A stretch of DNA of 64,000 bases from JAHCHG01 sp041394845 (GCA_041394845.1 JAWKHL010000003.1:248001-312000); one strand, 5' to 3'. Numbered from the stretch's first letter, positions 7,627 through 16,674 are shown. The notes: generated from the sequence alone by a model not told the origin. Numbers and translations are program-made.

Positions 7627-8967
7627 TTAGTTCGATTTCAAATAAACCCATTTATCAAAAAATCTCGACAGGTCTTTGCCGCTCGCCTTTTCCATCGAAG
7701 TTTGAAAATCGCGCGTTTCGACGGATTTGCCCCAATATTTTTGTGTATATTCCTTTAAGCCTTGCCAGAACAACTCCTCGCCGAGTTCCTCGCGCAAAAG
7801 CTGCATCACATACGCGCCTTTGTCATAAACCAATCGGCGGTCTTCGCGCGTCGGCCGGTTCCAATCGGGGAAAACGAGCGATTTGTCTTTTCCGGCATCG
7901 CGCACTTTTTCGTAGCTTTCGCGGTACCGTTTGATCTCCGACAGATATTCGGCCCGACCGAACCGATGTTCAAAATACGCGGCGGTCATAAAATTGGCGA
8001 TTCCCTCGTTGAGCCAAAAATGCGTCCAGTCGCGGTTCGTCACCATATTTCCCCACCATTGATGGGCAAATTCGTGTGTCCCGAGCCAAATGTCTTTTTC
8101 GTTTTTCAAAACATCGCGCCCGTATTCGGCGGTCATCAAAGTAAATCCGTCAACTTCCTGCTGGGCGTTGCCTGCGGTCAAAACCTGCGTATAGGTTTTA
8201 TACGGATATTTGACGCCCGCTTTGCTTTCAAAAAAACGAAGCATATCTTTCGAGTCGGCAAAGATCTTGCGCACCTGTTCGGCGGAAAACGATTTATCGT
8301 ATAAATAGCGAAAAGTCGTCCCCTTTTCCTGCTCGGTCAATTCCTGAAATTCGCCGAACGCAAAACCGAAAAGATAGGTCGGAACCGCGTTTTTTTGTTC
8401 CCAGCGCCAGGAGGTTTTTCCGTTTGGCAAAACGATCTGTTTCAGAAAATTTCCGTTTCCGATCGTTTTGAGATTGTTCGGCGTGATCAAATTCAAACGA
8501 AAAGCCGCCCGATCATCCGGCGCATCAACACAGGGCATCCATTGGCTGGTCGAAAAAATCGTGTAAACCTGTTTTTGTTCGGGAAAAAACTGAATTCCGA
8601 ACTTCGGCGTTCCGTGATAGACGATCTCGACTTCTCGCTTTTCACCGATCTTTAACGGTCGGTCGAGCTGAATTTTCAAAAGACCGTCTTTTTTTTCAAA
8701 CCTTAAAGCCGATGAACCTTGTTTGACCGCATCAATTTCCAAAACTCCGGCATTAAGCGTGATTTCCTTTAGATCTTTGACTAATGCATTGAAAGTTATC
8801 GAGACTTTGCCTTGAATGGATCTGTCAATGAGATTCGGCATAATTTCCGCGTCATATTGTGCAACCTCAAACAAAGCGGTTTGCGCCTTCGCCGGTAAGA
8901 CAAAAGAAAAAGTCAAGAGCATCCAAAAGACGATCACAAATTTCTGCCAATCTTTATTTACTTCCAT
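7627..8967 (-). CDS. Secreted short M1-family metallopeptidase
   Basis: About 446 aa from the ATG at 8967, with a signal peptide ending PAKAQT. The zinc site is complete: HEFAHQWWGN followed by the downstream Glu in NEGIANF. The usual exopeptidase GAMEN motif is replaced by a QQEVDGFTL region, so true aminopeptidase specificity is uncertain. The protein is about half the length of a full aminopeptidase N and lacks its long C-terminal helical domain, as many bacterial short M1 proteins do. Lies between the hydrolase and sufS genes. Confidence 0.87.
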   Translation of the reverse strand: MEVNKDWQKFVIVFWMLLTFSFVLPAKAQTALFEVAQYDAEIMPNLIDRSIQGKVSITFNALVKDLKEITLNAGVLEIDAVKQGSSALRFEKKDGLLKIQLDRPLKIGEKREVEIVYHGTPKFGIQFFPEQKQVYTIFSTSQWMPCVDAPDDRAAFRLNLITPNNLKTIGNGNFLKQIVLPNGKTSWRWEQKNAVPTYLFGFAFGEFQELTEQEKGTTFRYLYDKSFSAEQVRKIFADSKDMLRFFESKAGVKYPYKTYTQVLTAGNAQQEVDGFTLMTAEYGRDVLKNEKDIWLGTHEFAHQWWGNMVTNRDWTHFWLNEGIANFMTAAYFEHRFGRAEYLSEIKRYRESYEKVRDAGKDKSLVFPDWNRPTREDRRLVYDKGAYVMQLLREELGEELFWQGLKEYTQKYWGKSVETRDFQTSMEKASGKDLSRFFDKWVYLKSN

Positions 8968-8998
8968 TTTTTCAATTCGTCCGGCGAAGCCGAAACAT

Positions 8999-10222
8999 TT
9001 ACGCGAAAACATCGATCACCTTTTGGATCGAACTGACCAACTTATCAACATCTTCCCTCGTGTTGTAAAGCGCGAAAGAGGCGCGGGCCGTTGCCGGAAG
9101 GCCGTAAAACTGCATGACCGGCTGGGCGCAGTGATGACCGGCGCGGACGGCGATGCCTTCCTGATCAAGGATCGTGCCGATGTCGTGCGGATGAACGTCT
9201 TCGACCGTGAACGACAAGACCGATGCTTTTTCCCGCGCCGTTCCGATGATGCGGACGCCTTCGACCGCCGAGAGTTTCTCGGTCGCGTATTCGAGGAGTT
9301 CGTGTTCGTGGGCGAAAGCCGCGTCGAGATCGATCGAATTGAGATAATCGATGGCCGCGCCCAAACCGATGCTCGGAGCGATGGCCGGCGTTCCGGCCTC
9401 GAATTTTTCGGGCAGACCGGCGTAGGTCGTTTTTTCGAACGTAACGGTCCGGATCATCGAACCGCCGCCCTGATAAGGCGGCAGACGTTCGAGCCATTCC
9501 CTCTTGCCGTAGAGGACGCCGCTCCCGGTCGGGGCGAACATCTTGTGGCCGGAAAAAGCGTAAAAATCCGCGTCCAGATCCTGCACGTCAACCCGTAAAT
9601 GGGGAACCGCTTGCGCCCCGTCAACGCACACCGGAACGCCGAATTTATGCGCCGTTTCGACGATTCTTTTGATCGGATTGATCGAACCGAGCGCGTTCGA
9701 AACGTGAGTGACGGCGACCATCTTTGTTCTTTCATTGAGGAGATTTTCGTATTCGTCCAGGATCAGCTCGCCCGCTTCGTTCATCGGAATGACCCGAATA
9801 TGCGCGCCGCGCTCTTCGGCCATCATCTGCCACGGGACGATGTTCGAATGATGCTCCATCTGCGAAACGAGGATCTCGTCGCCCTCGCCGACGAATTTCC
9901 GCCCGTAGCTCGAAGCGACCAGATTGATCCCTTCGGTGCAACCGCGCACGAAAATGCATTCTTTGGCCTCATTGGCGTTGATGAACCGCCGCACCTTTTC
10001 GCGCGCCGCCTCGTATTCGGTCGTCGCTTTCTGCGACAGATAATGAACGCCGCGATGAACGTTTGAATGTTCCTTTTTCAGATACTCCGCCCCGCGTTCG
10101 ATGACCAGATTCGGCACCTGCGAAGACGCCGCATTGTCCAGATACCGCAAAGGTTTCCCGTTGACCGTCTGCGACAGAACGGGAAAATCTTCCCTGATTT
10201 TATATACGTCGAAATTTCTCAT
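8999..10222 (-). CDS. sufS: SufS cysteine desulfurase
   Basis: PLP enzyme that takes sulfur from cysteine as an enzyme-bound persulfide and passes it to SufU for Fe-S cluster assembly. About 407 aa. The PLP lysine is in FYAFSGHKMF and the active-site cysteine in RAGHHCAQPVM, both in the group II (SufS/CsdA) arrangement. Two ATGs are possible, 10240 and 10222; I favour 10222 because homology begins there. Upstream is an ATCCAAA repeat tract. Part of the spread-out suf run. Confidence 0.95.
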   Translation of the reverse strand: MRNFDVYKIREDFPVLSQTVNGKPLRYLDNAASSQVPNLVIERGAEYLKKEHSNVHRGVHYLSQKATTEYEAAREKVRRFINANEAKECIFVRGCTEGINLVASSYGRKFVGEGDEILVSQMEHHSNIVPWQMMAEERGAHIRVIPMNEAGELILDEYENLLNERTKMVAVTHVSNALGSINPIKRIVETAHKFGVPVCVDGAQAVPHLRVDVQDLDADFYAFSGHKMFAPTGSGVLYGKREWLERLPPYQGGGSMIRTVTFEKTTYAGLPEKFEAGTPAIAPSIGLGAAIDYLNSIDLDAAFAHEHELLEYATEKLSAVEGVRIIGTAREKASVLSFTVEDVHPHDIGTILDQEGIAVRAGHHCAQPVMQFYGLPATARASFALYNTREDVDKLVSSIQKVIDVFA

Positions 10223-10245
10223 TGTCTTTACTGCTTTCATTCGAT

Positions 10246-10380
10246 TTTGGGTTTTAGATTTTGGATTTTGGATTCCATCCAAGATCATTTCTTTAGTTTT
10301 CCAGCCAACGGGCAGGCACTGTGGCGTGCCCCTACACCTTTCAATTGCCGATCAATGATAAATGATCGATGACAAATGAC
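10246..10380. repeat. Cluster of intergenic repeats between sufD and sufS
   Basis: Three repeat types lie side by side: TTTTGGATT heptamers (10246-10276), a GGGCAGGCAC...GTGCCCC hairpin (10310-10336) and ATCATTT/ATTGATC-like heptamers (10352-10380). The same hairpin type recurs at 11710-11734. The left end of the tract makes up most of the sufS leader. Confidence 0.7.
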
Positions 10381-10382
10381 CC

Positions 10383-11693
10383 TCACGCTTCCAGTTCCGC
10401 GTGGAGGCGACTCAAAACCGCCTCGTCCAACTGGCGTTTGATCGATTCGATCTCGATCTTGTTGATGATCTCTTCGGCGAAACCGTAGGTCAGCAGGTTC
10501 CGCGCCAGGTCTTCGTTGAGACCGCGCGAAAACAGGTAGAACAATTCCTCTTCTTCGAGTTGCCCGACGGTCGCGCCGTGGGCGCATTTGACGTCGTCGT
10601 TGTAGATCTCCAGCTGCGGTTTGGTATCGACCCGCGCGTCGTTCGACAAGAGCAGATTCTTGTTCGACTGAAAGGCGTCGGTGCCGCGCGCGCCTTCCGC
10701 GACGAAGACCTTGCCGTTAAAGACCGCCCGGGATCTGTCGTTCAAAACGCCTTTGTAATTTTGGTGCGAGATGCAGTTCGGCAAATTGTGGCGGATCAGC
10801 GAATGGGTGTCCGAATGCTGGCGGCCGGCCAGCATATAAAGGCCATCGACAAAAGCCTCGCCGCCTTCGGCCCGGAATTCGACCTCAACATCGTGGCGCG
10901 ACAACTTGCCTCCGAGGTTGATGTTGGTCGAATCGTAAACACTGCCGCGCCCGAGTCTGGCTCCTGTGGTGCCGATGTGAAAAGCCTCGTGGCTCTCGCG
11001 CTGAACCCGGAAATGTTTCAGTTTGGCCTCGTCCGCCAGAAAAATTTCGATGACCGCATCGGTAAGATATTCCGTTTCATCCCTTCGCCCGTAGCTTTCG
11101 ATGACGGTCGCTTCGGCAAACTTTTCGGCGACCACGAGGACGCGCGGAAAAGCGGCCCGCCCTTCCGTCGAGATGAACAAAAGCTGGATCGGAGTTTCGA
11201 TCCGGGCGTTCTCCGGCAGATACAAAAACGCGCCGTTATCGGTAAAAGCCGTGTTCAAGGCCGCGAAACCGTTTTTCCGGTAATCGATCAAACCGCCCAG
11301 ATTTTTCTCGAAAGTAAAGGCCAGTTTTTCGCTCCTGACGGCTTCGGCAAAACTCAGAACCGCCGCGCCTCCCAAAGCCTCCAGGTTCGATAAATTTTTG
11401 TCGAACGCGCCGTCAACGAAAACCAGAACGCTTTTTCGCGATTCTTCAAAAATATGCTCCGACAGATCTTTGATCTCATCCGAAACACCGACCACCGACC
11501 ACTGACCACCGGTCACTTCCTTGACGTTGGTGTATTTCCAATCCTCTTCCCGCACAGTCGGAAAGCCTTTTTCGGTAAAATACGCGAACGCTTTTTCGCG
11601 CAGGGATTTCAGCCATTCAGGCTGATTGGCCGATCTCAGACTCCGCTCAAAATCGGCCGTGTAAATTGTTTCTTTTGCCACTTGTAAATTCAT
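10383..11693 (-). CDS. sufD: SufD, Fe-S scaffold complex subunit
   Basis: 436 aa, a right-handed beta-helix SufB/SufD family protein and partner of SufB and SufC in the SufBC2D cluster scaffold. The C-terminal conserved block is visible (KPQLEIYNDDVKCAHGATVG, then LFYLFSRGL), including the conserved His/Cys context. The N-terminal third contains a short repeat-derived stretch (GGQWSVVGVSDE), encoded by GACCACCG heptamers at about 11486-11520. Separated from sufC by the ICMT-like gene. Confidence 0.93.
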   Translation of the reverse strand: MNLQVAKETIYTADFERSLRSANQPEWLKSLREKAFAYFTEKGFPTVREEDWKYTNVKEVTGGQWSVVGVSDEIKDLSEHIFEESRKSVLVFVDGAFDKNLSNLEALGGAAVLSFAEAVRSEKLAFTFEKNLGGLIDYRKNGFAALNTAFTDNGAFLYLPENARIETPIQLLFISTEGRAAFPRVLVVAEKFAEATVIESYGRRDETEYLTDAVIEIFLADEAKLKHFRVQRESHEAFHIGTTGARLGRGSVYDSTNINLGGKLSRHDVEVEFRAEGGEAFVDGLYMLAGRQHSDTHSLIRHNLPNCISHQNYKGVLNDRSRAVFNGKVFVAEGARGTDAFQSNKNLLLSNDARVDTKPQLEIYNDDVKCAHGATVGQLEEEELFYLFSRGLNEDLARNLLTYGFAEEIINKIEIESIKRQLDEAVLSRLHAELEA

Positions 11694-11709
11694 TTGTTTT
11701 TATAAAATC

Positions 11710-11734
11710 GGGCAGGCACAAGACCTGCCCCTAC
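11710..11734. repeat. GGGCAGG hairpin repeat
   Basis: GGGCAGG and CCTGCCC arms around a short loop, followed by CTAC. Same class as 10310-10336. It lies between sufD and the ICMT-like gene. Confidence 0.6.
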
Positions 11735-11739
11735 ATTTC

Positions 11740-12342
11740 TCAGATCCAACGACGCACCCGTTTTTTATATTCCAGATATTTTTCGCCGTGCATTTTGCTT
11801 AAAAACTCTTCTTCGAGCCGTACCTGGATCTGCATCAGAATGTCGCCCAAGACCAGAGCCAGAAGCGAAAAGGCGTTCGGCAAGGTCAGGAAGAAACCCA
11901 AAAGCGCCAGCCGCATTCCGAAAAAGATCGGATTGCGCGAAACCGCAAAAAGCCCTTTTTCAACCAGATCCGTTTTGTTCTCGGTATCGATCCCGATCCG
12001 CCACGACCGCCCCATCTGCATCTGCGCGACGGCGATCCAGACGAGCGAAGCGAAAAGCAGAATCAAACCGCCCATTTTGACCGCCTGATGATCGAGCCAG
12101 AAAATAGGAGCCGCATACGGGTAAAAGTTCGGAAATCCCGCGAAAACGGACACCTGAGCGATCAGCAAAAAGACCGGGATCCGGTAAACGCTCTCAATAA
12201 AATCGATCGGACTGTCGGTCTTGCCGACGACGTACGGATTGATCCCGGTGCGTTTCCAGACCAGAAAGGAACGCCAGATAAACGCGATGCCGAAAAACGC
12301 GAGCAAATAAACGGGCAGAATTATCCGCAAAACCTCGTTCAT
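11740..12342 (-). CDS. Isoprenylcysteine carboxyl methyltransferase-like membrane protein
   Basis: 200-aa polytopic membrane protein with about five hydrophobic segments and the family signature near the C terminus (VSRNPIFFGMRLALLGFF), as in ICMT/PEMT-type membrane methyltransferases. Likely SAM-dependent; substrate unknown. Its ATG at 12342 directly abuts the sufC stop codon, so it is co-transcribed with suf genes. No functional link to Fe-S assembly is evident. Confidence 0.82.
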   Translation of the reverse strand: MNEVLRIILPVYLLAFFGIAFIWRSFLVWKRTGINPYVVGKTDSPIDFIESVYRIPVFLLIAQVSVFAGFPNFYPYAAPIFWLDHQAVKMGGLILLFASLVWIAVAQMQMGRSWRIGIDTENKTDLVEKGLFAVSRNPIFFGMRLALLGFFLTLPNAFSLLALVLGDILMQIQVRLEEEFLSKMHGEKYLEYKKRVRRWI

Positions 12343-13095
12343 CTAATTGCCGGCCGCTCTGACCCAATCGTAGCCCTTCTCTTCGAGTTCGAGCGCCAGT
12401 TCCTTGCCGCCATCTTTGACGATCTTGCCGCCGGCCAGAACGTGGACGAAATCCGGGACGATGTAATTCAAAAGCCGCTGATAATGCGTGACCAGCACGA
12501 TGGCGTTGTCTTGGCTCTTTAATTGATTGACGCCCTCGGCGACGATCCTGAGGGCGTCGATGTCGAGGCCCGAATCGGTTTCGTCCAAAATCGCCAGTTT
12601 CGGATCGAGGACGGCCATCTGCAAGATCTCGTTGCGTTTCTTTTCACCGCCCGAAAAGCCCTCGTTGACCGAACGCTTGAAAAAATCCGGACTCATCTCG
12701 ACGATCTTGGCCTTTTCCTTCAGAAGATCGTTGAACTCCAGCGGGTCGAGTTCCTCGCCGCCCGAGTGCTTCATCTTCTCGTTGTAGGCGAGGCGCAAAA
12801 ACTGTGAATTCGACACGCCCGGCACTTCGACCGGATATTGAAACGCCATAAAAACGCCCTCGCGCGCGCGTTCGTCCGGTTCCAGTTCGAGCAGATCGCT
12901 TCCCTGATAGAGGATCTCGCCCTTGATGACTTCATAGGACGGATGCCCGGCCAGCACTTTGGCCAGAGTCGATTTGCCCGACCCGTTCGGTCCCATAATG
13001 GCGTGAACCTCGCCCTCATTGATCTGCAGGTTCAAACCCTTCAAAATCTTTTTGCCGTCGATGGCAACGTGTAAATCTTTTATTTCTAATAACAT
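12343..13095 (-). CDS. sufC: SufC, ATPase of the SufBCD complex
   Basis: 250-aa ABC-type ATPase. Walker A is GPNGSGKSTLAKVLAG (about 36-51), the signature SGGEKKRNE and Walker B LAILDETDSGLDID. The ETDSGLDID form is specific to SufC. It drives conformational change of SufBD during cluster assembly in the cytoplasm. Confidence 0.96.
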   Translation of the reverse strand: MLLEIKDLHVAIDGKKILKGLNLQINEGEVHAIMGPNGSGKSTLAKVLAGHPSYEVIKGEILYQGSDLLELEPDERAREGVFMAFQYPVEVPGVSNSQFLRLAYNEKMKHSGGEELDPLEFNDLLKEKAKIVEMSPDFFKRSVNEGFSGGEKKRNEILQMAVLDPKLAILDETDSGLDIDALRIVAEGVNQLKSQDNAIVLVTHYQRLLNYIVPDFVHVLAGGKIVKDGGKELALELEEKGYDWVRAAGN

Positions 13096-13107
13096 TTTTA
13101 TAATTTG

Positions 13108-13152
13108 GTTAATTGTTGATGGTTAAAGTCGAACTACCAATCAACCATTAAC
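13108..13152. repeat. Inverted (GTTAATG/GTTGATG) heptamer repeats
   Basis: GGTTAATTGTTGATGGTT at 13108-13125 faces CCAATCAACCATTAAC at about 13137-13152, a short hairpin between the DJ-1-like gene and sufC. The same unit class recurs at 38272-38312. Confidence 0.65.
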
Positions 13153-13158
13153 TTCTTC

Positions 13159-13782
13159 CTAAATATTTGCGCCCCTGCTGATGACCGGCGCATAAAGTTT
13201 TTTCAATTCTTCAGCGTCTTCGAAAAACAACCCTTCGCCGACGGGCTGGATCGATCTCAGGATCAGATCGCGCCAAGTTTTATCGGCCAGATTCTCGATC
13301 ACCCAGCCGATCAGATATTGCTGGGCCAGACAGCCTCCGGCGGTCGCCACATTTTCGTGAGCCACGAAAGGTTTTTCGACGACTTCAATTCCCAACTCCT
13401 CCAGAACCGATTTCGATGTCGGATAGGTGGTCGCCGTTTTTCCCCGCAAAAGACCGAGTTTGGCCAAGATCAGACTGCCCGAACAGATCGAACCGATCAG
13501 TTGTCTTTCGGGATCCAAATCAAACCGGCCGAGCCAGCCATCGTCCGCGATCCGATCGCGCGTGCCCTGCCCGCTGACGAAAAGAACGGCGTCCGAAGAA
13601 TTGGCCTCTTCCAATCCGCCGTGCGTTTTGATCTCGATGCCGGTCGCCGAAATATGTTTTTTGCCATCGCCGAGGATCTTCACCCGCCAGCCCGGAACGC
13701 GGACGCGATTCAACAGATCCCACATCAGGAACAGATCCAGATCGGTAAACTTATCGAAAATACAGATTGACGTTGTGGTCAT
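13159..13782 (-). CDS. DJ-1/PfpI family protein
   Basis: 207 aa, class I glutamine amidotransferase-like fold. The nucleophile elbow is GSICSGSLILAK, with the cysteine in the position used by DJ-1/PfpI and AraC-associated GATase1 domains. No DNA-binding domain is attached. Possible roles in the family are a glyoxalase III-type activity, isonitrile hydratase-like chemistry or chaperone function; none can be assigned. Confidence 0.85.
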   Translation of the reverse strand: MTTTSICIFDKFTDLDLFLMWDLLNRVRVPGWRVKILGDGKKHISATGIEIKTHGGLEEANSSDAVLFVSGQGTRDRIADDGWLGRFDLDPERQLIGSICSGSLILAKLGLLRGKTATTYPTSKSVLEELGIEVVEKPFVAHENVATAGGCLAQQYLIGWVIENLADKTWRDLILRSIQPVGEGLFFEDAEELKKLYAPVISRGANI

Positions 13783-13797
13783 AATTCAAATTCCCCT

Positions 13798-14046
13798 CTA
13801 ATCCGTTTGAGATAACTTCGCATCCCGCCGCCAACTGAGCCAACCCCTGAAATGCATCATCAAAAAAACCGAACTGCCGATGACCACGGCGATGCTTCCG
13901 GTCAGGACTCCGAAGGTGATCCAACTGGTGCTGGCCCCCATGAACAAAACAAATCCGATCTTGTTCTTATTGCCCAGAAAATAGACGCCCAATAAACCGC
14001 AGACGGTCGCCAGCCAATCGATCCCGTAATATTGTAAAAATTGCAT
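13798..14046 (-). CDS. Small membrane protein, PnuC-like hydrophobic pattern
   Basis: About 82 aa from the ATG at 14046, which has GGAG seven bases upstream. Three hydrophobic helices are visible, ending in FRGWLSWRRD. The helix spacing and the YGIDWLATVCGLLGVYFLGN start recall half of a PnuC vitamin transporter or a SemiSWEET subunit, but the match is by eye only. Treat as a conserved hypothetical membrane protein. Confidence 0.6.
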   Translation of the reverse strand: MQFLQYYGIDWLATVCGLLGVYFLGNKNKIGFVLFMGASTSWITFGVLTGSIAVVIGSSVFLMMHFRGWLSWRRDAKLSQTD

Positions 14047-14079
14047 CGGTTTCTCCGAGCCTTTTCGCCCGCTCATCTT

Positions 14080-14192
14080 CAATTTCGGATTTCGGATTTC
14101 GGATTTCGGATTTTTTGATCAAACGCATTTCCCGATTCCCATCACCCATCACCTATCACCCATCACGGCTTTTTAATTCTGCTCACTGCTCA
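14080..14192. repeat. Stacked heptamer repeats (TTTCGGA, CATCACC, CTCACTG)
   Basis: Four consecutive TTTCGGA units at about 14085-14113, then CATCACC units at 14143-14166 and CTGCTCACTGCTCAC at about 14178-14192. Three different heptamer classes lie in one gap, between the GNAT pseudogene and the small membrane protein. Confidence 0.7.
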
Positions 14193-14712
14193 CTAAATCC
14201 TCTTCCTCAAAATGAACATTCCGCGCAATTCTTTTCTCATCACCGGATAATCCAGCGTTACCTTCCCGCATTTTTCGAAACCCATTTTTTCGTAAAAGGC
14301 GATCGCCGCCGCGCTTGAATCCATCACTTTGAGCCAGACCAGATTTTTTCCCGACTCTCTGGCCCGTTCGAACGAAAATTCCATCAGCGCCCGGCCAAGT
14401 CCTTTTCCCTGAGCCTTTTTCATCAGATAGATCCGTTCAATTTCAAAAGCCTTTTCGTTTTCAAAGACCGGAAGAGAATTGTCGGGTCTGGTTTTCAAAA
14501 ATCCGACCGGCTCTCCCTTCAAAAACCGCCAGATAAAAGCGGTTTCCCCGATCGGCCAGTTCCGCCCGCAGATTGTCCGGGCTGAACGATCTCTCCAGAT
14601 ACCATTCGCCGCCGTCGGTCCAAAAATGCCGGTAATGATCGGAATAGGCCCGGATGGCGACCTCCGACAGAGTTTCGGCATCTGCGACAAAAACCGGTCT
14701 GATCTCGATCAT
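14193..14712 (-). pseudogene. GNAT N-acetyltransferase broken by a +1 frameshift
   Basis: The start at 14712 encodes a normal GNAT N terminus (MIEIRPVFVADAETLSEVA, on to NRFYLAVFEG) and then leaves frame. A second frame from about 14520 continues with KGEPVGFLKTRP, the acetyl-CoA motif A (KKAQGKGLGRALMEF) and the C-terminal AIAFYEKMGFEKCG. Removing one base of the CCC at 14515-14517 on the plus strand restores a single protein of about 172 aa. Either a real inactivation, a programmed shift or a sequencing error in a short homopolymer. Confidence 0.85.
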
Positions 14713-14729
14713 CTTTTTTCAAAAAGCCT

Positions 14730-15110
14730 TTATTCTTTAACGGCCGCCACCGCTTCGATCTCGATCAAAAACGGCTCGCGCAATTCGCCGACCGGAATGA
14801 TGGCGCGCGCCGGCCGGTGTTCGCCGAAAACGCGTTTATAGGTCGCATTGACCGCGCCCCACAAACCGTCCTCGGTGATAAAGGCGGTCGTTTTCAAAAC
14901 GTGATTCAGATCGCTCCCGGCCTCTTTCAAGATCGCTTCCAGATTGCGCAGGCATTGCTCGGTCTGCGCTTCGATCGAACCGGTCACAGCCTCGCCCGTC
15001 TCGGGAACGATCGGCAATTGTCCCGACACAAAAATTAAGCCGTTATGCACAACGGCCGGCGAATAATGCCCGACGGGCGCGGGCGCGTCTGGTAAATAGA
15101 TTTTTTTCAA
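14730..15110 (-). CDS. RidA family protein (enamine/imine deaminase)
   Basis: About 126 aa. Matches the YjgF/YER057c/UK114 family: HYSPAVVHNGLIFVSGQLP, EQCLRNLEAILKEAGS and a C-terminal RAIIPVGELREPFLIEIEAVA containing the conserved arginine and EIEAVA ending. Hydrolyses reactive enamines from PLP enzymes to ketoacid plus ammonia. I prefer the TTG at 15110 with GGAG about 9 bases upstream. The GTG at 15140 lies inside a REP palindrome and would add only repeat-encoded residues. Confidence 0.88.
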   Translation of the reverse strand: MKKIYLPDAPAPVGHYSPAVVHNGLIFVSGQLPIVPETGEAVTGSIEAQTEQCLRNLEAILKEAGSDLNHVLKTTAFITEDGLWGAVNATYKRVFGEHRPARAIIPVGELREPFLIEIEAVAAVKE

Positions 15111-15127
15111 TTTCGATGCTCCGGTTT

Positions 15128-15170
15128 CCCGGGGTTTCACCCCGGGCTATTGTCGTTAGTCGCTTTCAGC
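15128..15170. repeat. REP-like hairpin (CCCGGGG...CCCCGGG)
   Basis: CCCGGGG-TTTCA-CCCCGGG at 15128-15146, followed by a smaller GTCGTTAGTCGCTTTCAGCGCC segment. It lies between sufB and the RidA gene and may act on transcription or RNA stability. Confidence 0.65.
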
Positions 15171-15180
15171 GCCTTTTTCA

Positions 15181-16620
15181 TTACCCGACGCTTCCCTCCA
15201 ATTTCAGCCCCAACAATTTCTGCGCCTCGACGGCGTATTCCATCGGCAACTCGCGGAAGACCTCTTTGCAGAAACCGTTGATGATCAGGGAAACGGCGTC
15301 CTCCTGCGAAAGACCGCGCTGTTGCAGATAAAAGAGCTGATCTTCGCTGATCTTCGAGGTTGTCGCTTCGTGTTCGACGCGGGCCGTGTTGTTCATCACT
15401 TCGATGTACGGGAAGGTGTTGGCCTCGCAAGCATCGCCGATCAGCATCGAATCACACTGCGTGTAGTTGCGCGCGCCGGTCGCTTTCGGCATCACCTTGA
15501 CCAGACCGCGATATGAATTGTTCGATCTTCCGGCGGAAATTCCCTTCGAGATAATGGTCGAACGGGAGTTTTTGCCGAGATGGATCATCTTCGTTCCGGT
15601 GTCGGCGACCTGAGCGTTGTTGGTCAGAGCGACCGAATAAAATTCGCCGATCGAGTTCTCGCCCTGAAGGATGACGGACGGATATTTCCAGGTGATGGCG
15701 CTCCCGGTCTCGACCTGCGTCCAGGAGATCTTGGAATTGCGCCCTCGGCACGCGCCGCGTTTGGTGACGAAATTATAGATCCCGCCGACGCCCTCTTCGT
15801 TGCCGGCGTACCAGTTCTGAACGGTCGAATATTTGATCTCGGCATCGTCCAGCGCGACCAGTTCGACGACCGCCGCGTGGAGTTGATTGGTGTCGAACTG
15901 AGGAGCTGTACACCCTTCATTATATGCCACGTAACCGCCTTCTTCGGCCACAATCAACGTTCTTTCAAACTGTCCTGATTCCTGCGTGTTGATGCGGAAA
16001 TAGGTCGACAGTTCCATCGGACAGCGGACGCCTTTCGGGATGAAGACGAACGAACCGTCGGAGAAGACTGCCGAATTCAAAGCGGCGTAAAAATTGTCGT
16101 TGGTCGGGACGACCGAACCGAGATATTTTTTGATCAGTTCGGGATATTCCCGGACGGCTTCGGAAAACGAACAGAAGATCACTCCGGCCTTTTTGAGCTT
16201 TTCCTTAAAGGTCGTCGCCACCGAGACCGAATCGAAAACGGCATCGACCGCCACATTGGCCAGCATTTTTTGCTCCGAAAGCGGAATGCCGAGTTTGTCG
16301 AAAGTGTCGAGCAGTTCGGGATCGACCTCGTCGAGACTCTTCTTCTTCTCTTTCTGCTTGGGCGCGGCGTAATAGGTGATGTCCTGAAAATCGACGCGCG
16401 GGTATTCGAAGTTGGCCCAGTAATTCGGTTCCGGCATCTTGAGCCAGTTCCGGTAGGCCTTGAGGCGAAAATCGAGCAGCCATTGAGGCTCGTCTTTCTT
16501 TAAGGAGATCAGCCGGATCGTTTCTTCGGACAATCCCTTCGGAATGGTCTCGGTTTCGATCTCGGTCCTGAATCCGTATTTATATTCTCTGTTGGTTAAA
16601 AGTTCCGCTGCTTTGCTCAT
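15181..16620 (-). CDS. sufB: SufB, Fe-S scaffold subunit
   Basis: 479 aa from the ATG at 16620. Core of the SufBC2D scaffold on which the Fe-S cluster is built. The beta-helix core and C-terminal block are well conserved (YTQCDSMLIGDACEANTFPY, EHEATTSKISEDQLFYLQQR), including the cysteine implicated in cluster assembly. First suf structural gene after the Rrf2 regulator, about 20 bp away across a short repeat tract. Confidence 0.96.
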   Translation of the reverse strand: MSKAAELLTNREYKYGFRTEIETETIPKGLSEETIRLISLKKDEPQWLLDFRLKAYRNWLKMPEPNYWANFEYPRVDFQDITYYAAPKQKEKKKSLDEVDPELLDTFDKLGIPLSEQKMLANVAVDAVFDSVSVATTFKEKLKKAGVIFCSFSEAVREYPELIKKYLGSVVPTNDNFYAALNSAVFSDGSFVFIPKGVRCPMELSTYFRINTQESGQFERTLIVAEEGGYVAYNEGCTAPQFDTNQLHAAVVELVALDDAEIKYSTVQNWYAGNEEGVGGIYNFVTKRGACRGRNSKISWTQVETGSAITWKYPSVILQGENSIGEFYSVALTNNAQVADTGTKMIHLGKNSRSTIISKGISAGRSNNSYRGLVKVMPKATGARNYTQCDSMLIGDACEANTFPYIEVMNNTARVEHEATTSKISEDQLFYLQQRGLSQEDAVSLIINGFCKEVFRELPMEYAVEAQKLLGLKLEGSVG

Positions 16621-16627
16621 AATTTTA

Positions 16628-16674
16628 AGTGGTCGGTGGTCAGTTGCCGGTTTTTTGCTGACCGCTGACCGATA
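16628..16674. repeat. (AGTGGTC)n heptamer hairpin at the end of the rrf2 gene
   Basis: GGTCGGTGGTCAG faces CTGACCGCTGACC with two mismatches. The tract overlaps the 3' end of the Rrf2 gene and encodes its last residues and stop. Confidence 0.65.

Noticed and set aside
14138..14170. Heptamer CATCACC tracts as a CRISPR array
   Set aside because: Units are only 7 bp, directly adjacent, without 30-40 bp spacers. No cas gene is present in the window.
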